A stretch of 64,000 bases of DNA, taken from NCBI RefSeq assembly GCF_013520865.1, contig NZ_JACDXJ010000001.1, positions 2,719,001 to 2,783,000 on the forward strand, given 5' to 3'. The notes under the pieces were generated by a model. It worked only from the letters and a program-made list of their open reading frames with translations, had not been told where the DNA came from and did not search any database. This document shows positions 1 through 8,125 of the stretch, in pieces; the first letter of the stretch is position 1, and every line of letters starts with the position of its first letter. This stretch comes from Microvirga mediterraneensis. Its GTDB lineage: Bacteria; Pseudomonadota; Alphaproteobacteria; Rhizobiales; Beijerinckiaceae. Made by a program: the position numbers and the translations under genes.

Positions 1-870
1 CTCTCAGCGGGGTTTCCAGCCGTCAGCGTGTTCGTCAACGATATTGTTGATGGCGACGTTCTCGGACAACTCGCCGCCGGTGGCACGAAACTGGTCGCGA
101 CCCGCTCGACGGGCTTCAATCATATCGACCTGGAAGCGGCCAAGAAGCTCGGGGTGACGGTTGTGCGGGTCGCCAACTACTCTCCGAATTCAGTCGCCGA
201 ATTCGCGGTCGGGCTGATCCTCGTGCTCAATCGCAAGATTCACCGGGCCTATAATCGTACGCGTGAAGGTAACTTCGAGCTCGATGGTCTCATGGGCTTC
301 GATCTCGTCGGCCGTACCGTGGCGGTCATCGGCACCGGCAAGATCGGGACCATCTTTGCCCGGATCATGGCTGGTTTTGGTTGTAAAGTGATTGGATTCG
401 ATAAGTATCGTTCGCCCGAATTCGAACGTATCGGCGGGCGTTACGTCGAGGCCGAGGAAATCGAGGACGCCGACATTATCTCGCTGCATTGCCCTTTGAC
501 GCCTGAAACATATCACATCGTCAGTGCCCGTACGCTTAACCGTTTGAAGAGGGGGGCTCTGTTGATCAACACGAGTCGCGGCGGTCTCGTCGATACCGAA
601 GCGGCGATAGAAGCGCTCAAGTCCGGCCAGCTTGGCGGGATGGCCATCGATGTCTACGAGCAGGAGGCCGGTCTCTTCTTCAAGGACCTGTCGAGCACGG
701 TGATCCCGGACGATGTGATCCAGCGTCTAGTCTCGTTCCCGAACGTGATCGTTACAGGCCATCAGGCGTTCTTCACGCGCGAGGCCTTAGGCACGATCCT
801 CGAGACGACGCTTGCAAGCGTCTCGGATTTCGCAGAGGGCCGGCCGCTGACGAACGAGATCACGATGTGA
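1..870 (+). CDS. ldhA: D-lactate dehydrogenase / D-2-hydroxyacid dehydrogenase (5' partial)
   Basis: Reduces pyruvate to D-lactate with NADH, or a similar 2-oxoacid, in the cytoplasm. The frame is open to the first base of the window, and the residues before the GTG at 28 (LSAGFPAVSVFVND) match the family, so the true start lies outside; about 50 residues are missing. Counting from the GTG, the Rossmann motif GTGKIG is at about 102-107. The catalytic Arg is in NTSRGG, the Glu in YEQEAG and the His in TGHQAFFT. Family assignment is firm, exact substrate less so. Confidence 0.88.
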   Translation, partial: LSAGFPAVSVFVNDIVDGDVLGQLAAGGTKLVATRSTGFNHIDLEAAKKLGVTVVRVANYSPNSVAEFAVGLILVLNRKIHRAYNRTREGNFELDGLMGFDLVGRTVAVIGTGKIGTIFARIMAGFGCKVIGFDKYRSPEFERIGGRYVEAEEIEDADIISLHCPLTPETYHIVSARTLNRLKRGALLINTSRGGLVDTEAAIEALKSGQLGGMAIDVYEQEAGLFFKDLSSTVIPDDVIQRLVSFPNVIVTGHQAFFTREALGTILETTLASVSDFAEGRPLTNEITM

Positions 871-928
871 TCGCCGCATGTGATCTCGATCCGCGCGGGC
901 AACCGGGCACGTTCCCGCAATGCGTATG

Positions 929-1195
929 TCAGCGCCGACCGACGCGGTTGACCGGACCGCCGCGATTCATCGGAGTGCCAGGGCGTATGCCGACGCCCGG
1001 GGCGCCTACGCCGGGCGTCACCACTGCACGGCGGGCCACGGGCGCGACCGGGCGCGCTACGCAGCCTTTAGGCACGCCGACCGTCTTGCAGTAGACGACG
1101 GCGTTGGCGGGCACCGGAGCGGCCAGGGAGACCATAGTGAACGCGGCCAGCGCCAATCCGGCATGGTGCAGTGGCTTCGTGAGCAGCATGACCAT
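929..1195 (-). CDS. small exported protein of unknown function
   Basis: An 88-residue protein. It begins with two basic-flanked residues and a hydrophobic stretch ending in a plausible signal peptidase site (VPANA followed by VVYCK). The mature part is rich in Val, Pro, Gly and Arg with two cysteines (YCKTVGVPKGC). Such short secreted proteins are common in Hyphomicrobiales. It is on the same strand as the LTXXQ protein at 1253-1783, 57 bases downstream of it, and may share its transcript. I do not recognise the family. Confidence 0.6.
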   Translation of the reverse strand: MVMLLTKPLHHAGLALAAFTMVSLAAPVPANAVVYCKTVGVPKGCVARPVAPVARRAVVTPGVGAPGVGIRPGTPMNRGGPVNRVGRR

Positions 1196-1252
1196 TCTCC
1201 ATTGCTGTAGTCCCTGCGCCCGCCATCAGGCGCAGGCCGTTCCGGGTCAGCC

Positions 1253-1783
1253 TTAATGAGGGAGGTCCCAGACATCGACGTCGTCCTCGTCGTCCATTTC
1301 CATGCGGCGGTTCTCCACGCCGGCTCGTAGACCTTCGATGGCATATACCGTCACGAGACGCAGCCGCGTCTTCTGATCGGGCGTGAGGCTCTGGTAAAGC
1401 GGCTGCCAGGCATCAGCGAGCTTTCTCAGATTTGCGGCGCGTTCCGCCAGTACGTCGGAACGCTGACGAACGAGTTGCACTGGATCGACGTCACGCGACT
1501 GATCCATGCGCTCTCTCAATACGGTCAACCGGCGATAGCGTGTCTCGGCCCTTGCGCGGATTGCGTCCTCCACGGCTGGCCAGAGCTTCTCCTGTTCCGG
1601 TGTGAGTTGCAACGCGGCCTTGATCACCCCGACCCGAATGTCGGTCAACATTTTGAAATCAGCCTGGCTCATCCGCCCGTTTTCCGGCGCGCCGGATGGG
1701 CTCGAGGTGGCTTGCTGAGCATAGGCCATTGGTGCGCCGACGACGAAGAGGGCCGTCACGATGCCGATCATTCCATTTCGCAT
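1253..1783 (-). CDS. Spy/CpxP-like LTXXQ-motif periplasmic protein
   Basis: A 176-residue protein with an N-terminal signal peptide (hydrophobic stretch to about residue 22, cleavage near AYAQQ). It has two LTXXQ-type motifs typical of the Spy/CpxP family: LQLTPEQEKLWPAVEDA around 55-70 and SLTPDQKTRL around 132-141. Between them lies a helical, Arg/Glu-rich region. Family members are periplasmic chaperone or stress-response proteins. The tail is very acidic (MEMDDEDDVDV), which could suggest metal binding, but that is inference. The function in this organism is unknown. Confidence 0.75.
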   Translation of the reverse strand: MRNGMIGIVTALFVVGAPMAYAQQATSSPSGAPENGRMSQADFKMLTDIRVGVIKAALQLTPEQEKLWPAVEDAIRARAETRYRRLTVLRERMDQSRDVDPVQLVRQRSDVLAERAANLRKLADAWQPLYQSLTPDQKTRLRLVTVYAIEGLRAGVENRRMEMDDEDDVDVWDLPH

Positions 1784-2347
1784 CTTGGTCTCCTACTGAT
1801 TCCAGCAGACGTCAGACTACAGAATCGATTGAGGGTCGCTTGATGGCTTGGGACTTCATCTTGGCACTTTGAGACAATGCCGAAGCTGTGGCCAATGCCC
1901 GATTCCGGCCATTCGGATGGCTTCGAGGGTTGCTGCCATACGCAAGGATCTGGAGGTTAGGGTCCCGAAATGTAAAGCGGATTGTCCAAAGTGGACAAGC
2001 GATAGGCCTGGGGACGAAGCAGTGCACGACGTGTCCACATCCTGCGGGAAGATGGGGAGCATGTCACGCTTCTTCTGTCACGCAAGGGGGGACCAAGAAC
2101 TGCGCCGAGACGATTTCGGGTTCGACTTTCCTGACGTGGAGATCGCCTTTCGTCTGACGTTCTGCGCGGTCCTCGATCTCCGAGGCGAATTACGGCCCGC
2201 GGACATAAACCATGCGGTTGTCCCATTGAGGTCATGAGCGCGCTGACGAATGGCTGGCCCGAACTGTCAATGAATTGTCCCCGACGATCAAGCGTTGCGG
2301 GTAGATCCCTCTAGGGTGATCCCTCACCGGACTCAGGGGACGTGGCC
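1784..2347. other. intergenic region with an operator-like palindrome
   Basis: About 560 bases between two divergent genes with no convincing gene; short open frames here overlap on both strands and lack good ribosome binding sites. The clearest structure is TTGTCCA-AAG-TGGACAA at 1982-1998, a perfect 7-base inverted repeat with a 3-base centre, the size of a dimeric repressor site. The region must also hold the promoters of the LTXXQ gene and the antiporter gene. Confidence 0.4.
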
Positions 2348-3478
2348 ATGACGGACAAACCCTATCCCGTTGCACACCCGGCAACTTTGTCATTCCTGTT
2401 CAGGCCGTCCCTCCTGTGGCTCCTGGTCCTTGCGCCGGTTGCGGCCCTTCTCGACCAGGTCGGGGCGGTTCCGGCCGGAGTGGTCTTCTTCTGCGCTGCC
2501 CTGGCGATCGTGCCGTTCGCCAAGCTCATCGTCCAGGGCACCGAGCAGGTCGCTGCTCATACCGGCGCCACGATCGGCGGCCTGCTCAACGCCTCCTTCG
2601 GCAACCTCCCGGAACTGATCATCGCCATGGCGGCCTTGCGGGCTGGCCTCCTGGAAATGGTGCGGGCATCGCTTGTCGGAGCGCTGCTCGCGAACCTGCT
2701 GGTGGCCCTCGGCCTGTCTTTCCTGCTCGGCGGCCTGCGTCACCACAGCCAGGAGTACAACCCGAATGCGGTCCGTACCTATTCGTCGACAATGGTCCTA
2801 GCCTGGATCAGTCTGGCGTTGCCGAGCGCGTTCCACCGTGCGCTCGAATCCGAGCCGCATGTGGGCGTGCATGCAACGCTGGATCTCGTCGTGGCCGTCG
2901 TCATGCTCGGCCTTTATGGGCTCTTCCTGCTTTACTCCCTGAAGACGCATCCGGAAATCTTTTCCGAATTGAGCGCCTCCGCGCAGCACGAGGAAAGCGG
3001 GGAGCACCCAAGCCTCACGTGGGGTGTCGCGACGCTGCTGGTGGCGTCCCTCGGCGCAGCCTGGATGAGCGAGATCCTTGTCGGTGCTGCCGAGCAGGCC
3101 GGTCACTCGCTGGGCATGTCGCAGGCATTCATGGGCGTGATCGTCCTTGCGCTTGTCGGCGGGGCGGCCGAGACCGGATCGGCCATTGCCATGGGGCGGG
3201 CTAATCGTGTCGATCTCAGCATCGGCATCGCCCTGGGAAGCTGCGTGCAGATCGCTATTTTCGTCGCTCCCATTCTGGTGCTGGTCGCCCCCGCCATGGG
3301 GCAGCCGCAGTTCCGGCTGGTGTTCTCGCAGGCCGAGATGTGGATGTTGTTCGGAGCGGTTCTCCTGGGATCGGTCGTTGCGACGACGGGGCAGGCGAAC
3401 TGGTTCAAGGGCGCCCAGCTGCTGGCGCTATACCTCATCATCGCGACGGTGCTTTATCTGGTTCCAGCCGTCGGGTGA
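2348..3478 (+). CDS. cax: calcium/proton exchanger (CaCA/Cax family)
   Basis: A 376-residue inner-membrane protein that should export Ca2+ in exchange for protons. It is almost entirely hydrophobic, with about 11 membrane segments. It has the two family alpha-repeats: one around GGLLNASFGNLPELIIAMAAL (residues about 78-98) and a second around ALVGGAAETGSAIAMGRANR (about 273-292). Each carries the acidic residue used for cation binding (NLPE, AAE). An acidic/His-rich loop (SASAQHEESGEH) separates the halves. The ATG at 2348 is preferred over the in-frame GTG at 2342 because AGGGGA at 2335-2340 is properly spaced for it. Confidence 0.87.
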   Translation: MTDKPYPVAHPATLSFLFRPSLLWLLVLAPVAALLDQVGAVPAGVVFFCAALAIVPFAKLIVQGTEQVAAHTGATIGGLLNASFGNLPELIIAMAALRAGLLEMVRASLVGALLANLLVALGLSFLLGGLRHHSQEYNPNAVRTYSSTMVLAWISLALPSAFHRALESEPHVGVHATLDLVVAVVMLGLYGLFLLYSLKTHPEIFSELSASAQHEESGEHPSLTWGVATLLVASLGAAWMSEILVGAAEQAGHSLGMSQAFMGVIVLALVGGAAETGSAIAMGRANRVDLSIGIALGSCVQIAIFVAPILVLVAPAMGQPQFRLVFSQAEMWMLFGAVLLGSVVATTGQANWFKGAQLLALYLIIATVLYLVPAVG

Positions 3479-3519
3479 TAGAGGGTGATCAATGCTGCTG
3501 CAGCCATCGCCAACGCCCT

Positions 3520-5355
3520 TCACGTCGTGCCTTGGTATCGCGATACGGCTGCGTCGATGGTGGGAGAGAACCGAGTCTCGCCGAAGCGGTCGAACAGCCC
3601 GAACCGCCGCAGCTTGTCCTTGACGGGATCCTTCAGCTCGGCAAATCGGAACTCGATGCCTTGCGCCATCAGGGTCTCATCGAGTTCCGTCAGGGTATCG
3701 GCCGCCGTCACGTCGACGCTCGTGACCGGTGCTGCCGCGACAACCACGCACCGCACGGAAGTCGGCGATTCCGCCACGGCGGCGAGAACCCGCTCGCGGA
3801 ACAGCTCCGCGTTGGCAAAGAACAGGGGAGCATCCCAGCGGAACAGGACCAGGCCGGGAATCCTGCGAGCCTCCGGATAGCGCGTGACGTCATGGTATCC
3901 TTCCACCCCGGCCGGACGCCCGAGGACCGCAGAATACGGACGCCAGCCGTCCCACAGGAACTCGATGATGGCGATCACGATGGCCAAGCCGATCCCCGGG
4001 ATGGCTCCGAACACGGCCACGCCGGCGAAGCAGGCGATCGACAGCCAGAATTCCCAGCGCTGGATCCGGTAGATTCGCTTGAGATCGGTCACCTCGAACA
4101 GCCCGATCGCCGACGCGATGACGACCGCAGCCAGGGCGGAGGTTGGCAGGTTCCGCAGGAGGTCTGGTGCCACAAGCAGCAGCAGGGCGATGGCGAGGGC
4201 GCCGACGATGCCGGTCAGCTGCGTGCGGGCTCCGGCCGCCTCGGCCACGGGCGTGCGCGAGCTGCTGCTGCTGATCGGAAAACCCTGGAAAAAACCGGTG
4301 ACGAGATTGGCGGCTCCCAAGCCTGTCATCTCCTGGTTGGGATCGACCGTAGTGCGCAATCGTGCGGCGTAGGTGCGGGAGAGCACGCTCGTGTCGGCAA
4401 ACGACACCATGGCGACAGCGCAGCCCCCGATCAGCACGGGAACGATGTCGGTAACGCCGATCCAGGGTACCGCGAAACGGGGCATTCCCTGCGGGAGCGA
4501 TCCCAGGATCGCCACGCCGTGGCGCTCCGCGAGGTCGAGCAGGCCGACGAGGAGGGCCGCACCCACCACCGCAACCAGAATTCCCGGTATGCGCCGGCTT
4601 CCCCGCAGCAGCAGGATGGTCGCCAGCGTTCCCAAGCCGACCGCAAAGGCGACCCAGTTCGTCCGACCGGCCAGGATCGCTCCGCTGATCGCCCACAGGT
4701 CCCGCAGCGGCCCCGTGCTCTCGACGGAGAAGCCAAACAGCTTGGGGAGCTGACTGATCAGGACGGTCAGCGCAATGCCGTTCATGTAGCCGTAGCGGAT
4801 CGGCTTCGACAGGAGCTCGGTCACGAAGCCCAGCCGGGCCAGTCCGGCCAGGATCAGGACCGTCCCCGATACGAGAGCCATCATGCCGCCGAGGGCGATG
4901 GCGCGCTGCGGATCCCCGCCCGACAACGGCAGCACGACCCCGAGGATAACGGCCGCGAGGGCCGAGTCCGGACCGAGCACGAGGATGCGGCTCGGCCCGA
5001 ACGCCGCATAGACCAGCAACGGGATGATCGTGGCGTAGAGGCCGCAGATTCCGGGCAGGCCGGATGCCACGGCATAGGCGATCCCGACAGGAACGAGCAT
5101 CGTCGCCAGGACAAGGCCGGCCACCACATCGTGGCCTAGCCATGCCGCCTCGTACCGGAGGAGGATCTCGAGACCGGGCATCCAGCGGGACCATCCGACG
5201 TCACGGGTGGCGTCACGAGCGGCCGGCGCCTCAGCCTGATTGCCGGAGCTGTCGGCCTCACGTCCACGTGTCGCACGGTCCCCATCCGTGCGCGGCGTCA
5301 TCGCGCCCTCCATCCGGCTGGGAGGAAGCGGATCCACTGGATGCGTGCTAGCCAT
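3520..5355 (-). CDS. SulP-family anion permease with C-terminal STAS domain
   Basis: A 611-residue inner-membrane transporter. After a hydrophilic N-terminus of about 65 residues comes the SulP signature (VAGLVLATMLVPVGIAYAVASG) and about a dozen membrane segments. A cytoplasmic STAS domain follows from about residue 500 (LFRWDAPLFFANAELFRERV, then DVTAADTLTELDETL). Members move sulfate, bicarbonate or dicarboxylates; the substrate cannot be read here. The start has GGAG upstream. The ppk2 gene ends 25 bases before it on the same strand, so the two probably form an operon. Confidence 0.88.
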   Translation of the reverse strand: MASTHPVDPLPPSRMEGAMTPRTDGDRATRGREADSSGNQAEAPAARDATRDVGWSRWMPGLEILLRYEAAWLGHDVVAGLVLATMLVPVGIAYAVASGLPGICGLYATIIPLLVYAAFGPSRILVLGPDSALAAVILGVVLPLSGGDPQRAIALGGMMALVSGTVLILAGLARLGFVTELLSKPIRYGYMNGIALTVLISQLPKLFGFSVESTGPLRDLWAISGAILAGRTNWVAFAVGLGTLATILLLRGSRRIPGILVAVVGAALLVGLLDLAERHGVAILGSLPQGMPRFAVPWIGVTDIVPVLIGGCAVAMVSFADTSVLSRTYAARLRTTVDPNQEMTGLGAANLVTGFFQGFPISSSSSRTPVAEAAGARTQLTGIVGALAIALLLLVAPDLLRNLPTSALAAVVIASAIGLFEVTDLKRIYRIQRWEFWLSIACFAGVAVFGAIPGIGLAIVIAIIEFLWDGWRPYSAVLGRPAGVEGYHDVTRYPEARRIPGLVLFRWDAPLFFANAELFRERVLAAVAESPTSVRCVVVAAAPVTSVDVTAADTLTELDETLMAQGIEFRFAELKDPVKDKLRRFGLFDRFGETRFSPTIDAAVSRYQGTT

Positions 5356-5380
5356 GACCGCGCTCCGGGTTACATGGCCC

Positions 5381-6226
5381 TCAGTACCGGGCTGGCACGA
5401 TGTGTGCGACCGGCAACCCGTCCTCTGCTCCCTTGGGCCTGGGTTCCGCCTTCGGCACTTTCGGCAGGTCGACCTTGATCTTCTTGTAAGGGATCTGTTT
5501 CAGCATATGGTCGATCAGGTTGAGGCGCGCCCGGCGCTTGTCGTCGGACGGGACGATGAACCATGGATTGGCAGGGGTGTCGGTGGTGCGCAGCATGTCC
5601 TGGTAGGCGAGGGTATAATCCCACCAGCGACGCACGGACTCGGTGTCCATCGGGCTGAGTTTCCAATGCTTCATCGGATCCTCGATCCGATCGGCGAACC
5701 GCCGCCGCTGCTCGTCGCGGCTGACGTCGAGAAAGTACTTGAGCAGGATGATGCCGTTGTCGACGATCTCCTGCTCGAACGACGGCACGAGGCGCATGAA
5801 GCGCTCGTACTCGTCGTCCGTGCAGAAGCCCATCACGCGCTCGACCCCGGCCCGGTTGTACCAGGAGCGGTCGAACAGCACGATCTCGCCGGCGGCGGGA
5901 AATTGCGCCACGTAGCGCTGGATGTAGAGCTGGCTTTTTTCGCGCTCGGTCGGTGCCGGCAGGGCGATGTGGCGAAACACCCGTGGGCTCACGCGCTGGG
6001 TGATCCGGCTGATCACGCCGCCTTTCCCGGCGGTGTCCCGGCCTTCGAAGACCACGATGATCCGCGCGCCGGTTTCCTTGGCCCAAGTCTGCAGGCGCAC
6101 GAGTTCGACCTGGAGCTTCCTCAGCTCGCTCTCGAACTTCTTCCGCTTCATTCTCTTCTGAATATCGGAGGAAACCGCGACGCCGAGCTCGGCTCTCTCG
6201 CTCTTCGGAAGCTTTTGACGCTTCAT
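5381..6226 (-). CDS. ppk2: polyphosphate kinase 2 (PPK2)
   Basis: A 281-residue cytoplasmic enzyme of the single-domain PPK2 type, which transfers phosphate between polyphosphate and nucleoside di- or monophosphates. It shows the Walker A-like EGRDTAGKGG, the lid motif DRSWYNRAGVERVMGF, and the family C-terminal region (PWFIVPSDDKRRARLN). The frame stays open for 75 codons further upstream. The ATG at 6226 is chosen because GGAG lies 7 bases before it and conserved sequence begins there. It is followed at 25 bases by the SulP permease. Confidence 0.88.
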   Translation of the reverse strand: MKRQKLPKSERAELGVAVSSDIQKRMKRKKFESELRKLQVELVRLQTWAKETGARIIVVFEGRDTAGKGGVISRITQRVSPRVFRHIALPAPTEREKSQLYIQRYVAQFPAAGEIVLFDRSWYNRAGVERVMGFCTDDEYERFMRLVPSFEQEIVDNGIILLKYFLDVSRDEQRRRFADRIEDPMKHWKLSPMDTESVRRWWDYTLAYQDMLRTTDTPANPWFIVPSDDKRRARLNLIDHMLKQIPYKKIKVDLPKVPKAEPRPKGAEDGLPVAHIVPARY

Positions 6227-6980
6227 GTCATGCTCCGCGGCACTGAAGGACGGCTTCGCAGGCACGGGAACGACGGCTGCATCATTCCCGGTTCGCCGCG
6301 GGTGCCGATCGATAGCCAGCATACAGAAGCACGCCGCCGTCGCTTGACCGGACGTGACAATGGTTTTGCATTTTGGGACATCGTTCGCCCTTCCTCCGCC
6401 GGGACGGCACGGGGGAAAATCGCCAGGAACGAGTGGGCCGGGATTGGTCAATGAGAGCGCTCTTTATTCGGCGAAGGCCGGCAAGGACGGCAAGGCCGCC
6501 TGGCACTCTGCCGCAGGAGACGAAGGGCGTCGGTCACGCGTCCGCGCTCCGGCCATGGTCCTGCCGGCGATCCGCTCGACCCCTGCGCCGTCTCGGCCAT
6601 TGCCCGGCGGAAGAAGGGCGGCGGGACCGCCGCCGACGACGATGCAGAAGAACCCACGGCGGGCCGCGCGCTCCGCCTCGATCGTCCGGGCGGAGAACAC
6701 GGGGCGGGGACGGGAACCCGGGCGCGAGCCCATTGACCCCGCACCCCTGTTGCGTGTTACCTCGTCACCGGAGCCGGACGCATCCGGCTCTGGGGCGTGA
6801 GAACCCCTCACAGAGCGGCGGACATCGCCGTCTCGATGTCTCCCTTACCTTACGGTCGGGGAGGCGCTGTCGCATGTCCAGGGCGAAAGCCTAAAGGGCA
6901 GCGCGGTCGACTCTGTGCGGCTTCTCAACTCCCCGGCCACCAGGGCTCCTGGTGGTCGCTTCAATCAGGGAGTTGTCGCG
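6227..6980. other. intergenic region, two hairpins
   Basis: About 750 bases of very GC-rich sequence. Overlapping open frames exist on both strands, but none has a recognisable product or a good ribosome binding site, so I call no gene. Two perfect hairpins are visible: GAGCCGGA-CGCA-TCCGGCTC at 6771-6790, and CCACCAGG-GCT-CCTGGTGG at 6937-6955. The second lies just before the ribosome binding site of the next gene and could act on its translation. Confidence 0.4.
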
Positions 6981-7334
6981 ATGGACCAGCCTTATTCCGC
7001 ATGGGCCAATTGGCTCTCGAAGTTCCACACCTGGCCCGAATTCATTCAAGGATTGTGGCTCGTGAGCGTGCCGCTGTCGCTCATCGGTGTCACATGGCTG
7101 GTGATGCGCGGCCTGCGCGATCTCGTCCGTCTCTCGCGCGGCGAGCGCGACTGGCGCGGCCACGGCGCGTGGCGCGGCCATCTGATCTACGGCGTGTATC
7201 AGGACCCGCAGGGTCGCTGGATGGTCTACTGGCACGACCGCCAGCCTCAGGAAGTCGACTGGACCAACCCGCCGCCCGAACTCATCGGGCGAGGGCAGGT
7301 GGTGCAGGGCATGTTCCGCAGGCCGGAGGCGTGA
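6981..7334 (+). CDS. small membrane-anchored protein of unknown function
   Basis: A 117-residue protein. It has one clear membrane segment near residues 20-45 (FIQGLWLVSVPLSLIGVTWLVM). This is followed by a basic, aromatic-rich cytoplasmic or periplasmic part with two related stretches (GRWMVYWHDRQPQEVDWTNP). The ATG at 6981 has AGGGAG upstream; an in-frame start 66 bases earlier is less likely. It is probably a conserved Hyphomicrobiales protein, but I do not recognise a named family. Confidence 0.6.
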   Translation: MDQPYSAWANWLSKFHTWPEFIQGLWLVSVPLSLIGVTWLVMRGLRDLVRLSRGERDWRGHGAWRGHLIYGVYQDPQGRWMVYWHDRQPQEVDWTNPPPELIGRGQVVQGMFRRPEA

Positions 7335-7355
7335 GCGGGGGAATGACACCCGCGC

Positions 7356-7464
7356 CGTCATGGCCGGGCTTGTTCCGGCCACCCAGGTTTTATCCCCCCG
7401 CGTCGAAAAAGGCATGGATGGCCGTGACCGATCCCCGGATCAAGTCCGGGGCCGGTCATGACGT
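7356..7464. repeat. dispersed palindromic intergenic repeat, copy 1
   Basis: Begins GTCATGGCCGGG and ends CCGGTCATGAC, so its two ends are inverted versions of each other. It contains the internal phrase CCCCGGATCAAGTCCGGGG. The same vocabulary recurs at 7833-7941. Repeats of this type lie between genes throughout many Methylobacterium, Microvirga and Bradyrhizobium genomes. Confidence 0.6.
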
Positions 7465-7832
7465 GAGAGGGTGCCGATCCGTTCGTGTCAAAGAGCCAGC
7501 ACCTTTGGGCCCGCAGCTTGCGCTGCGAGCCTTTCGGGTTCGAGGGTGGCGCGTCGGGCAGCCCGGCTCGCTCGTGTGTGTTGATGGAAGAGCCGGACGG
7601 CCGCTTCGCGCACGGTTCTTTTCAGGTGGACCAGCTGGGGAGCCCCCAAGGTCGACCTCCCGCGACCACAGGATTGCGAGGCCTGCGGCGGGACCGTGCC
7701 TGCTCTCACTCTTGCGACGCCTCGCGAGCGCGCCCCTCGTCAGAGCAGATCTAGGCAACGATATAGCCAAGGTTATCCGCCCTGTCAAGAACAAAGTAAG
7801 AACATAACACAGCCCTCACGGCACCTGCTCCG
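7465..7832. other. intergenic stretch without a supported gene
   Basis: Open frames overlap on both strands, but the translations are low-complexity (Arg, Ala, Gly, Ser) with no recognisable domain or convincing start. It is probably part of the same dispersed non-coding repeat family as its flanks. Confidence 0.35.
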
Positions 7833-7980
7833 TCATCACCTCCCCGAACTTGATCCGGGGACCTATGCCGGTGAGCCCGATTCATTGAGACATGGCACTT
7901 CGAACAATCGAGATAGCCGGGACATGCCCGGCCATGACGTAGGAAGGTGTCATTCCCAGCGGGCAGGAATGACAGCGGAA
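7833..7980. repeat. dispersed palindromic intergenic repeat, copy 2
   Basis: Holds CCCCGAACTTGATCCGGGG near its left side and CCGGGACATGCCCGGCCATGACGT near 7918-7941. It ends with a short tandem-like run in which GGAATGACA recurs. It is a variant of the repeat at 7356-7464. Confidence 0.55.
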
Positions 7981-8000
7981 TGACAGCCATGCGCCCTGAA

Positions 8001-8041
8001 CAATCCTCCGAGACGCCACTGCGTGGCTCCTCAGGATGAGG
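8001..8041. repeat. short hairpin repeat of the Hyphomicrobiales type
   Basis: CAATCCTCCGAGACGCCAC followed by TGCGTGGCTCCTCAGGATGAG. The halves pair (GCCAC with GTGGC, ATCCT with AGGAT). This is a well-known intergenic repeat unit in Methylobacteriaceae and Bradyrhizobiaceae genomes. Confidence 0.6.
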
Positions 8042-8125
8042 TCAGGTGGCGGAAAGCAAGGTCTCGGCCAGGACAAGGCCTGTTAGTGCGAGCGGTAAGT
8101 ATTTTTAGTAGATGATTGAAACGTC

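Noticed and set aside
3340..5139. A 599-residue plus-strand open frame over the SulP gene.
   Set aside because: Its translation is Arg/Gln/Asp-rich low complexity and lies wholly antisense to a clear transporter gene; it is a by-product of high GC.
5240..6454. A 404-residue plus-strand open frame over ppk2.
   Set aside because: Antisense to a well-conserved kinase with intact motifs; no domain in the plus-strand translation.
7465..7832. Short open frames on both strands between repeats.
   Set aside because: No conserved domain or ribosome binding site; the sequence looks like a dispersed non-coding repeat.
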